Shown: piece by piece, positions 11,006 through 21,794 of the stretch | Layout of the letters: every line of letters starts with the position of its first letter | How positions within the stretch are numbered: the first letter of the stretch is position 1 | From: Proteles cristata cristata | Taxonomy: Eukaryota > Chordata > Mammalia > Carnivora > Hyaenidae | Reading direction: 5' to 3' | DNA: 64,000 nt | Assembly: GCA_017311185.1 (NCBI GenBank) | Contig: JAESUZ010000486.1 | Coordinates: 124,001 to 188,000 of the forward strand | Notes under the pieces: generated by a model | What the model saw: only the letters and a program-made list of their open reading frames with translations | Database searches by the model: none | Told to the model about the DNA's origin: nothing | Translations under genes and position numbers: made by a program

Positions 11006-11250
11006 TTTTTTTTTTAAGTGGTCACATCCCTTTCTTTATTCACATTGAGCTCACGGTCAAGGAGAAGTCTTGTGTTGGTGCAGAAATTGAGCACGTCTAA
11101 ATGTCAGAACCAGTTGCCACAGGATGCTAATCTCAGTGCCTTTGGTGAGTGGCACACCCTTGTGTGGAAGTGGAAGTGGGTGTGGTTGATTGGGACCCAG
11201 CCCACGTAGGCCACATTGACTCCCTTCTCCTGGATGATAAAAAGGGACTG
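11006..11250 (-). pseudogene. Unidentified processed retrocopy fragment
   Basis: Read on the - strand, the segment ends GTGAATAAAGAAAGGGATGTGACCA (written here only in part: AATAAA at about 11044-11039) and then a poly(A) run at about 11020-11007. That is the structure of a reverse-transcribed mRNA 3' end. No intact frame exceeds a few dozen codons and I could not name the parent gene. Confidence 0.45.
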
Positions 11251-11252
11251 AA

Positions 11253-11460
11253 AAGAGCGTTCAAGTGGTTCAGTTGGTTAAGCATCCGACTCTTGATTTC
11301 GGCTCAGGTCATTATTTCACGGTCTGTGAGTTCAAGGCCTGCATGGGGCTCTGCACTGACAGTGCAGAGCCTGCTTGGGATCCTGTCTCCCCCTCTATGC
11401 CTCTCCCCTGCTTGCTCTCTCTCTCTCTCTCTCTCAAATTAAATATGAAAAAACTTTTTA
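11253..11460 (+). mobile_element. SINEC_Fc-type SINE
   Basis: Diverged head (CAAGTGGTTCAGTTGG). It abuts the 5' side of the retrocopy. Confidence 0.87.
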
Positions 11461-11928
11461 AAGAAGTATCTTTTTTTTTAAAGGCACTGAAAAAGCCATT
11501 AGTCCATCTTCTGTATCTCTTTGATGTAGGCTTACCAAATCTATCTTAGGAAAAACATGCAGGGCCTGTAACTGCTACCTAAGCACATTACCAGCTAGGA
11601 AAACCTGTCAGAGAAGATGGTTTGCTTTGTACAGTAAGTGGCATAAAGTTCAACGCAGGTGTTGCCTAACAAGTGAATTCTGAAGTGAGAGAAGACAGAT
11701 AATTTCTAATGAACATTCTGGACACTGCCTTGCAGTTCCATTTTTCAGGTCAGTATGGTGGAATTTGGTTTTTTTAGAAGTGATAGAAAGACCATTCTGA
11801 ATATCTCTTTTTGGAACCTTCAAAACTTTATTATCTTAATGCAAACAAAACTAAAGTGTCTTCAACTCAAGCCATCTATGGTTACTGTTAGTAGGACTCT
11901 GTATGGTGGTTTTAAAGATGAACTTAGC

Positions 11929-12242
11929 AGTCAGAGAAACACAAATACCATGTGATTTGACTCGTATGTGGAATTTAAGAAACAAAACAGATGAACATAG
12001 GGGAAGGGAAGAAAAAATAAGGTAAAAACAGAGAGGAAGGCAAACCATAAGAGACTCTTAGATGCAGAGAACGGTCTGACAGTTGCTGGAGGGGAGTTGG
12101 GAAGGGGAAGAGCTAACTGAGTGATGGGCATTCAGGGATGAGTGCTTGGTGTTATATGTAAGTGATGAATCAGTAAATTCTACTTCTGAAATCATAATTA
12201 CACTATATGTTAACTAACTTGGATTAAATTTAAAAAAAAAAG
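11929..12242 (+). mobile_element. L1, 5'-truncated, with target duplication
   Basis: A 3' L1 segment ends in poly(A). AAGATGAACTTAG occurs before and after it, so the short insertion is complete. Confidence 0.85.
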
Positions 12243-12289
12243 ATGAACTTAGAATTGGCATGTCTTTTCTGCTTTTATTTTTATTTTAT

Positions 12290-12415
12290 TTTTATTTTTT
12301 AATGTTTTATTTATTTCTGAGAGAGACAGCATGAGCAGGGGAGGGTCAGAGAGAGAGGGAGACACAGAATCCGAAACAGGCTCCAGGCTCTGAGCTGGCT
12401 GTCAGCACAAGCCCC
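12290..12415 (-). mobile_element. 5'-truncated SINEC_Fc with target duplication
   Basis: The copy stops at GCTGTCAGCACA, but TTTTCTGCTTTTA flanks it on both sides. The truncation therefore happened during insertion. Confidence 0.85.
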
Positions 12416-12980
12416 TCTTTTCTGCTTTTAATAATTTTTAATAATTAGACTTTAGGCTTAAAACAGTTTGTCTAACTTTGCCTTGTTAGAGAAAGTCTGT
12501 GATGAACAGAAAAGATACAAGAACCTGTTCTAAAAGTAGAATTTAATTTCTTTTTATTGTATCAAGTGGTTTGTTACTGAGTTCCTTTCAAGTTCCTTGC
12601 CAGGAGATTAACTGCTTGTGTTACATTTCAATGAAGATAGATGCTGATTTGAGTACCTAGTGAAGCCTTTGGCTTTTGAGTTACCCAAAGAACTGAGCAA
12701 TTGGAACAGTAGACAGGAGTGCATCCATTCTTTCTCCTGAACCACCATACTTAATGGCCTTCACAAGATCCCATTTCTTTTCCTCAAGTACGACACCTCT
12801 GTTTCTGGGACAATGTGAGTCCTATCAAATATGAAAGAAAGATATTAAATAAATGCAAATTATTTTACTGTGTAGTTTTTGCGTCCAAGACCAATTTACA
12901 AAATAATGTCCTTAAGAGGTCTTGGAGGTGGTTCTTTCCTCTCATTTCTACCACTATGGAGAGAAAGTACACAATGCCTA
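12416..12980. other. Unique AT-rich DNA
   Basis: No recognisable features. Confidence 0.5.
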
Positions 12981-12982
12981 TT

Positions 12983-13203
12983 GGGGCACCTGGGTGTCTC
13001 AGTCGTTTGAGCGTCCTACTTCGGCTCAGGTCGTGATCTCACGGTTCATGGATTCGAGCCCCGCACCGGGCTCTGTGCTGACAGCCAGCTCAGAGCCTGG
13101 AGCCTCCTTCAGATTCTGTGTCTCCTTCTCTCTCTGACCCTCCCCTGCTCATGCTGTCTTTCCCTCTCTCTCTCAAAAAAATAAATAAAACATTAAAAAA
13201 TTT
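12983..13203 (+). mobile_element. SINEC_Fc-type SINE
   Basis: Complete copy with a long repeated AACATTTAAAA tail. Confidence 0.9.
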
Positions 13204-13316
13204 AAAACATTAAAAAACATTTAAAAAGTTAAAAAGATGACTATTATTAAATGAGCCAAGAACAAAGGAAAGCTCTTAAAATACAGCCATCAGTTTTATC
13301 ACTGAACTGGGACCTA

Positions 13317-13400
13317 CCTGTTCCTTCCTTCCTTCCTTCTCTCCTTCCTTTTCTCCTTCCTTCTTCCTTCGCTCTTTCCTTCCTTCCTTTTTTCTTTTTT
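13317..13400. repeat. Pyrimidine-rich (TTCC/TTTC)n tract
   Basis: Irregular CT-only run of about 80 bases. Confidence 0.85.
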
Positions 13401-13449
13401 CTTAGTCAAAAAAAAAGGGGGGGGAAATACAAATGTTCTCTCCTTTTTT

Positions 13450-13665
13450 TTTTTAATGTTTTATTTATTTCTGACATAGAGAGAGGGAGTGTGTGTGTGA
13501 GCAGGGGAGGGTCAGAGAGAGAGGGAGACACAGAATCCGAAGCAGGCTCCAGGCTCTGAGCTAGCTGTCAGCACAGAGCCCGACACGGGACTCAAACCCA
13601 CAAACCATGAGATCATGACCTGAGCTGAAGTCGGACACTTAGCTGACTGAGCCACCCAGGCGCCC
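13450..13665 (-). mobile_element. SINEC_Fc-type SINE
   Basis: Reverse, full length. CTCTCCTT sequences flank it. Confidence 0.9.
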
Positions 13666-14282
13666 ATCTCTCCTTACCTTCCAGTTATGCAAACTTAGGT
13701 AGGAAGAACTAGTTAGGAAGTGAAGAGTCTATTTCTCCTGAAACTCTCCAGCTGCTTTGGGTATGCTTGCATGTTTATAAGCATTTTTCACAGATGTTAC
13801 ATTTTATGAAATGTGACTCATTAGGGTGGTACTAGTATCTTTAGATGGAAAGAAATCCCTGAGGGCTGGATGATTACACAAGTCTGCTTCACTAAAGACC
13901 TGAAATATTTGAATAGAATATTTCCCAGAAAATAAAAAGAAGCAATAAGAATTTGCCATAATTAAAGAAATCAAAGAGCAATGATTTCAATTTTTTTTTG
14001 TCCCCCCCCCCCCCGGGAAGAATGAGGGAGGGACATATTCTTGTTTGGGGAGATTTGATTTTTATTTACAAAATGTTTTTAATTTGTGTGGACTTTTCAT
14101 TTTGGACCTTGGTCTATAATTTTGTTTCAATGTGCAAAAAAAAGCATTGATTAGAAGACACGTTTTGAATGCCCGCTCTGTGCAAAGCACCAGATTTGGT
14201 GCTACACAAAGGAGTAAAAGATCTAGAATGCATCATCCTGACATCTTTCAGCTTCTTGTAAAAGTTTAAATTAAATGTCACG
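13666..14282. other. Unique DNA
   Basis: Contains a C-run at about 14002-14014 and no gene signal. Confidence 0.5.
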
Positions 14283-14408
14283 GGGGCACCTGGGTGGCTC
14301 AGTCAGCTGAGCATCTGACTCTTGGTTTCAGCTCAGGTCATGATCCCACCATTTATGGGTTCGAGCCCTGTGTCAGTCTCCACGCTGCCAGTGCAAAGCC
14401 TGCTGGAG

Positions 14409-14443
<35 letters not shown>

Positions 14444-14512
14444 TTCTCTCTGCCCCTTGAGCAATTTCTTTCTCTCAAAAAGGAATAAATAAACTTAAAA
14501 GAATTTTTTTTA
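14283..14512 (+). mobile_element. SINEC_Fc-type SINE
   Basis: Full length with a TC run of more than 30 bases. Confidence 0.9.
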
Positions 14513-15072
14513 AATAAAATTAAGTGCCACCTGTAATTCCCAAATGAGATTCCTGGGGTCCCAAATGGGAAGGTGACTCCTCCTAAGCCCTGCATGACAC
14601 CCAGAACTAAGACTTGGACCCCCCTCTCCTTAGTTCTTGTGTTCTTTCAACACACTGGGCTACCTAGTACCTGTGGACTTAAGTAGCAGGGCTAGTGCCA
14701 GGATGAGTCAGCTGATGCAAAATTATAACAAGTACTAAAAACCGCATTAATTAAAATGAAGTGCAAAAAAATCTCCTGAAAAAAACCCAAAATTTTAAGT
14801 GAAGTCAGGATCTGGTCCTATACTTGTCTGACCTTGCCTCACTCGCCTCACCCTCACCTTGGCCCTGTGCTGTGCAATCTGAACTTCTGGGTAGACTGAG
14901 GGGGACAAACGATAAGGAAATATTCCCGGAACTGGGATAGTTGTAAGTTGCAAAGGAGTCGCTGAGTGCATAGAGTGAGATGTCCAGATGTTCAGAGATA
15001 GATCACAAGCCATCCACAGTAGTGTATTGAGGTAAAATGGCTCTCATTTGTTTTAATAAGAAACAGACTGAA
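14513..15072. other. Unique DNA
   Basis: No recognisable features. Confidence 0.5.
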
Positions 15073-15262
15073 GGGCGCCTGGGTGGCTGAGCCAGTTGAG
15101 TGTCGGAATTCTGCTCAGGTCATGATCTCACAGCTCTGTGGTGACAGCTCAGAGCCTGGAGCCTGCTTCAGATCCTGTGTCTCCCTCTCTCTCTCTGCCC
15201 CTCCCCTGCTCGTGTTCTGTCTGTCTATCTCAATAAATAAATAAACATTATAAAAAACTAAA
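15073..15262 (+). mobile_element. SINEC_Fc-type SINE
   Basis: First of two same-direction copies. AAACAGACTGAAG lies before it and again after the second copy at 15519. Confidence 0.9.
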
Positions 15263-15278
15263 AAAAAAAGTGGGGGGG

Positions 15279-15513
15279 AGGCACCTGGGCGGTTCAGTCG
15301 GTTAGGCATCCGACTTCGGCTCAGGTCATGATCTCACGGTTCGTGGGTTCGAGCCCCACATCAGGCTCTGTGCTGACAGCTAGCTCAGAGCCTGGAGACT
15401 GTTTTGGATTCTGTGTCTCCCTCTCTCTCTGACCCTCCTCTGTTCACACTCTCTGTCTCAGAAATAAAGAAAACATTAAAAAATAATAATAAAATTTTTT
15501 TTAATTAAAAAAA
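15279..15513 (+). mobile_element. SINEC_Fc-type SINE inserted in the preceding copy's tail
   Basis: It carries the CAGCTAGCTCAG subgroup mark. The outer flanks show that it landed in the poly(A) of its neighbour. Confidence 0.9.
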
Positions 15514-16978
15514 AGGAAACAGACTGAAGAGCATGGAGGGAAAACTCAAGATGTGACAGTGGGTCACCCCTAGGGAGTACTGCTTCCATAACGAACCTGG
15601 GTCCTTTCAAAGGCTCTGGACAGAATGCAGCCTCACAGTTGGGTTTGGTTGGAGGGCTTCTTTGACTAGAGTTAGAAACCGGGTTAAAAGTTTTCTTCTC
15701 CTTTTTTGATTTTCTTCTCCCTCATCCATGTCCTGTGCCTGAAGTATTAAGCTAGGACCTGGGTACCAAACATTTGAAAGTACCCTTGCCCTTGGGAAGC
15801 ACCAAAAAATCCCAAGCATCCAGGAGGAAAGGAGAAACCCTTGGCAGATCCAGTCCTCGGGGTTCACACGTGGTCCAGTTCACCAGGAGGGACTTCACCT
15901 GCTATGGAGTGGTGAAAAATATGGCCCTGCCTGAATGTCCTCAGATATCCAGCTGCCGTGGGGCTACATGGGAATTGGTCTAGGCTCCTGGTCAGACAGC
16001 GTGGGTCTTCACTTTTCCACATTTTGCAGAGACTTTGACCACAGAGTTAGGACCAGACCCAGGAACAGAATAGCTTCTGGGTAAATGGGGGCCTGTGACG
16101 CGGGACTAATGTGCAGCTGCGTCAGCGGCTCAGAGTTACAACCTGTGCACAGAGGCTGGTGTACTGGGCTTGGAGGTGAGGGCGGCAGGTGGTGAGTGGG
16201 GGGGGGGGTGGGGGGGAAGAGTCTAAGAAAGAACCCAGCCAGCTGTCTTATATCATTCTCAGCTTCCTCCTCTCTAGTAATCCTTGTTTGTAGAGAAGAG
16301 TACTTCATTTTTTGTTTCCTTCTTCTTCTTTTTTTTTTTTTTTTTCATTTAGTCACAGGTGAAGCTCTAGAAAAAGATTCTCATTACATCTATTGGCTGA
16401 GAAAGGGTTCTTGTGCTTGGGGTGCCTCAGGATTAAGGACATTCACAAATTTGGATAAGAATTCTAACCATGCCAGCTGAATGGTTATTCCATCTTCTGT
16501 AATTTTCTTTATCTCCAGTTTCCTAATTGGAAGATAGAGAATAAAGGCTCAAAACTAATCTCAAAAATAATTGTCATAGATTCTTGGCCTTAAAGAATGG
16601 TGTTAAAGACCCCTTCTTTGTGCGTGCATCAGTGCATTCTGGAGCATTCCCCAACCGGCAGCTATGCCGGTTCTGCCCACGCCCCCTTAGTGCCCATCCA
16701 ATGCGACATATCTGTTTGCTCCATTTGTTGGTTGGTAAGTTTTTAACATCCTCTGTTTTGAACAGCTATAAATTCTTGCTTCTACTAAGCCAAGATTTTC
16801 CTGACTGTTGTGCCAACATTTTTTTTTTTTTTGGTCCTAGCTCCAACATGAGAAACACAGAGAATAAATGTCTTACTTTTTCTCATGGTCAGGTATCTGA
16901 AGAGAGTTATCAGGCTCCTTCAGTTTTCCCTTCTCACTGGTTTCTCTCAACCATTCCAGCCATTGAAAGATGTAACTT
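15514..16978. other. Unique DNA, 1.4 kb without recognised repeats
   Basis: Frames of up to 143 codons exist (e.g. 16584-17015 on +), but that frame runs into a SINE and resembles no protein I know. A G-run lies at about 16197-16215. Confidence 0.5.
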
Positions 16979-17213
16979 CGGGGAGCCTGGGTGGCTTAGT
17001 CGGTTAAGCGTCTGACTTTCGCTTAGGTCATGATCTCGCGGTTCGTGGGTTCGAGCCCCGCGTCAGGCTCTGTGCTGACTGCCAGCTCAGAGCCTGGAGC
17101 CTGTTTCAGTCTGTGACTCCCAATCTCTCTGACCCTCCCCTGCTCACGCTGTCTCTCTCTCTGTCTCCTAGAAATAAATAAACATTTAAAAAAAAGAAAG
17201 AAAGAAAGAAAGA
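16979..17213 (+). mobile_element. Young-subfamily SINEC_Fc with target duplication
   Basis: It has the TCGCTTAGGTCATGATCTCG and CTGACTGCCAGCTCAG marks. GATGTAACTTC flanks it and a (GAAA)n tail follows. Confidence 0.93.
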
Positions 17214-18518
17214 AAGATGTAACTTCAAGTGCCTTCTGTCTCCTAGGTCCTTCCTTTCACACTGCTTTCACTCTCCAGTGGTCTTCTCAAAATCTGTTTT
17301 GCTGACCTCAGCAAACTGCACCTAATACAGATCGACTATGACAATGTAGAGAGCTGAGGTTGCCAGCTTTGCTGTTATTACCATGAAATAATTTTAAATG
17401 TTCATGACAAATGGCTCTAAACCATCAAAATAATGATTCTGGCACCCAACTGTTTGGTAATGATTGACTGGAAAGACTTTCGACTTAGGCTTTATCTTCC
17501 ACGACTACATTTTATCCCACACTCCCTCCTACGTCCTCTCAGCAGTGGAGGGAAAGGCAAAGATATTGCCAGGCATAAAAAAAATACTTATTGAAAGCCA
17601 TAATTTTCCATGAATGGGAGGAAGTTCTAGAACTGTTGTCCTTCCCTCCACCCCACACATTTTTGCTGCTGTGTTGAAAAAAAAAAAATTACTGTTGCAA
17701 CTAAAACCAGTTTCCCTTCCACCTCCTAGACCAAGTTCACTTTCTACCTCTCTGAATGGAGAACAGTATTGTTTTGTGAAGTGGCTGCAACTTCAGTCTA
17801 TTCTACAAGTCCCTTGATTTTTGTTCCTTCTGCAGGAGAATAGACTTCTCTCTCCTTAACGAAGGAAATAATTTGATAAAAATTAAAGTAAGAATCCAAG
17901 GGCTGCCCATTCAGTTTCTACCCTAAACCAAGTATTCCCCCTATTCTGTAAATGTCATTGACAATATGTGATGGAGAAGCAAAACATCTTTAGTGCCAAG
18001 TAATGATGAAATAGAATAGAAAACAGGTATGGAAGCTGCACAGACTTCCACTGTGTCCCCAAACTTTTCTGAATGTAAACCATGGGTGGTATCTATTTAT
18101 GAAAAGTTATGTGATCTGTTAGGTGCTCTGTTGTGACTGCTGCTTCTAAAATCCATTCTTCAGGAAACATAACACTGCCAGGAGCCATTAAAAAGGATGA
18201 AAGCTTTAGTGATGATCGTTCATAGGAATGAAAATATCCAAATCATAGACTGGGAAAACTCAGATCTCCAGTAGGGGTCTAGTCATATGATCTACAAAAA
18301 TAAGGCTACACAAGTCCTGTGTCATCAAGGTTTTCAAATTCAGTACCCATATTCTTTCTGCTAAAAAATTACTTGAAAAATCCCTTTTCAAGGAAATACT
18401 GATTTGAGGAATTCTCCTTGCTATGACTAAGGCTTTGAAACATTGCATTATTGATGATGGTGATTCTCCCAGACTCTGAAAAAAATTTGGAAAGAAGTGA
18501 GATAAAGACCTAGACTAT
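17214..18518. other. Unique DNA, 1.3 kb
   Basis: No recognisable gene or repeat. Confidence 0.5.
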
Positions 18519-18640
18519 GTCGGGGAACCTGGCTGGCTCAGTTGATAGAGCATGTAAGTCTTGATCATGACTCTTGATCTCAGGGTCATGACTTTGAGCC
18601 CCATGTTGGGCATAGAGCTTACATTAAAAAAAAAGAAAAG
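18519..18640 (+). mobile_element. Older short CAN SINE
   Basis: Contains a duplicated CTTGATC block and a GGGCATAGAGCTTACATTAAAA end. Confidence 0.8.
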
Positions 18641-18856
18641 AAAAATGTAAAAGACCTAGACTATATCTTTATTCAAAGGTAAGTAAGTAGCCTTATAAGA
18701 CAGAGAAGTAAAAGGAATATAATGCTCCGTGGTATTCTATTTTTTCACCACTCTTGGCCAGATTTGGGGATAATAATCAGAGCCCCCAACTCAAACACCT
18801 TCAGAAGACAGGCATCTAATAATGTGTGAACTGCGTAGAGATTCAATATTTTTAAT

Positions 18857-19066
18857 TTTTTTTTTTTTTAGTTTCTAGGAGAGAGAGACAGACAGCATGA
18901 GCAGGGGAGGGTCAGAGAGAGAGGGAGTGACAGACTCTGAAACAGGCTCCAGGCTCCGAGCTGGCAGTCAGCACAGAGCCCGACGCGGGGCTCGAACCCA
19001 CGAACTGCGAGATCATGACCTAAGTGAAAGTCGGACGCTTAGCTGACTAAGCCACCCAGGTGCCCC
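18857..19066 (-). mobile_element. SINEC_Fc-type SINE with target duplication
   Basis: GAGATTCAATATTTTTA is perfectly repeated at both ends. Confidence 0.95.
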
Positions 19067-19139
19067 GAGATTCAATATTTTTAAAAAGAAGAAGCCCATA
19101 AAACAAAACAAGTGGTTATTTATTTATTTACTTATATAT

Positions 19140-19464
19140 TTTAAAAGTTTTATTTATTTTAGTAATCTCTGCACCCAACATGGAGCTCAAACTCACGACC
19201 CCGAGATCAAGAGTTGAATGTTCTTCTTTTTTTTAAATGTTTGTTTATTTTTGAGAGAGAGAGAGTGCAAACAAGGGAGGGGCAGAGAGAGGAAGGAACA
19301 GAGGATCCCAAGCAGGCTCTGCGCTGACAGTAGAGAGCCCAATGTGGGGCTCAAACTCATGAACATTGTATCATGACCTGAGCCAAAGTCAGACACTCAA
19401 CTGACTGAGTCATTCAGGTGGCCCAAGAGTCAAGTGCCCTTCTCACTGAGCCAGCCAGTTGTCC
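19140..19464 (-). mobile_element. Older CAN SINE split by a younger SINE
   Basis: Left part (to 19224) reads TAATCTCTGCACCCAACATGG; right part (19425-19464) reads GAGCCAGCCAGTTGTCCCC. AAGAGTTGAATGTTCTTC and AAGAGTCAAGTGCCCTTC are the target copies of the inserted element. Confidence 0.85.
19225..19424 (-). mobile_element. SINEC_Fc-type SINE nested in an older SINE
   Basis: Complete reverse copy sitting between the two halves of the older element. Confidence 0.9.
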
Positions 19465-19589
19465 CCAAACCAAGTTTTTAAATCTCTATGTAACATCTTC
19501 TCACCCTGCTCATGAAGTCACACAAACACCTCCACCTCCACTATGTGCTCTGTTTAGTGCTGAACTGGTAAAATCAATAGTTACAATTA

Positions 19590-19790
19590 TTGAACATGCT
19601 TAATGTGCCAGGTACTAAGCCAAACCTCTTTTTCAGGATTTCCTTATGTGATCATCACAGCAACCCTATGAGTTAGTGCTATTACTATGCCCATTTTCCA
19701 AATGAGGAAACTGAGGTTTTGAGGGAGTAGGTGATTTGTCTAAGATCCCACAGCCAGGAAGGAAGAGGTGGGACTGGGATCTGACAACAG
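19590..19790 (-). mobile_element. MIR
   Basis: The core reads CCCATTTTCCAAATGAGGAA ACTGAGG, the reverse of the well-known MIR core. Confidence 0.85.
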
Positions 19791-19831
19791 GCATTCTGAT
19801 TCCGGAGCCCACAGATCACTTTGTTGCTGGA

Positions 19832-20030
19832 TATTTATTTATTTATTTATTTATCAACTTCTTTTTCTTCAAGAGAGAGCAACAGTAAGCAGGGCAGGGG
19901 CAGAGAGAGAGAATCTCAAGCAGGCACTATGCAGAGAGCCCAACGTGGGACTCAGTCCCACGACTCTGGGATCCTGACCTGAGCTGAAATCAAGTAGGAT
20001 GCTCAACCGACTGAGTCACCCAGGCACCCC
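19832..20030 (-). mobile_element. SINEC_Fc-type SINE with target duplication
   Basis: TTGCTGGATATTTA flanks both sides. It is inserted at the edge of the MIR. Confidence 0.93.
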
Positions 20031-21574
20031 TATTGCTGGATATTTAACTTTTATCTGTGTGTTAATTAGCTGAAAGTCTTGCAAAGAAATTAAGCCTAAA
20101 AGTTTGTCCCCAACCCAAGGTTAATCATTGTGTTTTCTCCCAGCAGTCCACAGAGCCATACGGATTGTACAAATCTGGATATTAACTTCTGAGTGGAGCA
20201 TTAAAACAACTGAAACGTAAGTAGGCATTGACTTTTCAAATATGTGCTTCGTCTTCTTCAACTCTCCAAGCGAAGCGTAGGGGCTGTACTTCTGGTCAGC
20301 CAGCAAGTGCCTTTTATGAAAAGACCTTGGTCCCAAAACAATGAAAGTAGGTATCATTTCATTTCCACTCAATTCATTTGTGGTTTTTTTTCCCATCAAA
20401 GAACTCTCTCCCAACCCCACTGCCTTGAAAAGTGAATAAAACATTTGTATGCCTAAAATTTGTTAGCTTTTCTATCTGAGGTTGACTTTTATGCCAACTG
20501 AATAAAAAAGTTATTGTGAAGGTTTAGCTAAGCTTCCTGAAAGCTTCTGTTAATTTCCTAAGTGCGTGTCTCTCAAAGATGTCTCCCTCATCTCTATTCT
20601 CACTCTGATGCCTAAGGCCCGTCCATCTATGTCTTCAGTCATGGCAACATTCTTCCAAACTGCTGCCAGATGGTCTTTACAAAAACAAAGCTTTGGTGCT
20701 GTCACTCCCTGCTACAAACATTTTTATTTGTTCCCAACTGGCAATGGAATAAAATCCAAGTACTTAAGCATGACATTCAAAGGCCTTCATTACCAGAACA
20801 CTCCCCTGGGGCAGTTTTGCTTTGCTATGAAGGTTTGCGCTATTCCAGGCTTGGGATGGGAGAAACAATGTGACCGTCACCGCTCTACCGCCTCCCCACC
20901 AGCAGGATCAATCTCATACCCAACCTTTAATTTCCGTGTAAACTTCCCTGGCTTCCCTTAAGTGAATCAGCAGGAATCTTTATAAAACTCTGCAGTACTT
21001 CAACATCTTCCAAGCAGAGATTGTTCATCCAAAGGGCAGCATAATTTTCTACTGGTGTCAAGCATCTTGAGTATAATCTGGGGTGTGGTATAGAGATTTG
21101 ACAGCTAGTGGAAAATACTGAGCAATGCTCCCTTAACTCTCCCAGCTCCCTCCCTCACCCCCCTGCCAACACACATGCACACACACACTTTTCAAAAAAA
21201 AAATCTCTCTTCCCTAAGAAGACAGCCCTTGAAAAACAAAGTTTTCCTGGATCACCGATCTGTGGTTTTCACCAGAGTTTCTCTGTCATGGCCATTGATT
21301 CTTTCCACTCATTACTGTCATTCATTCAGAAGCAAAATACATGTTCCCTCAAGTTTTTCAAAGGAGACACATTCAGCTCTTGAATTCTTTTTTACCAGGT
21401 TTTGGGGGAACTTCACACGGACAATCCACAGAGACAAAGATCAACAACATCATATCCTTCTCTCCGTTCAAAGTAGCTTAGGGGCTAAATTCTCATAAGA
21501 TTCTGTTAGGTGTACATTTTTGCAACAGTCCATAAAAATCCATCTAATTCATCATTGTGGAACTCAATTAAAAA
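20031..21574. other. Mostly unique DNA with an ancient-repeat-like part
   Basis: About 20690-20800 (AATAAAATCCAAGTACTTAA GCATGACATTC) reads like an old L2-type segment. Nothing else is recognised and no frame looks coding. Confidence 0.4.
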
Positions 21575-21794
21575 AATTTTTTTAATGTTTTCTTTATTTC
21601 TAAGAGAGAGTAAGACAGCATGAGCAGAGGAGAGTCAGAGAGAGAGGGAGGGAGGTACAGAATCCAAAGACAGGCTCCAGGGTCTGAGCTAGCTGTCAGC
21701 ACAGAGCCCTATGCAGGGCTCAAACCTACGAACGGTAAGATCATGACCTGAGCCGAATTCGGACGCTTAACTGACTGAGCCACCCAGGCGCCCC
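21575..21794 (-). mobile_element. SINEC_Fc-type SINE with target duplication
   Basis: ATTGTGGAACTCAATTA is repeated exactly on both sides. Confidence 0.95.

Noticed and set aside
16584..17015. A 143-codon + strand frame
   Set aside because: It ends inside a SINE head ([11 protein letters not shown] is SINE translation) and has no recognisable domain.
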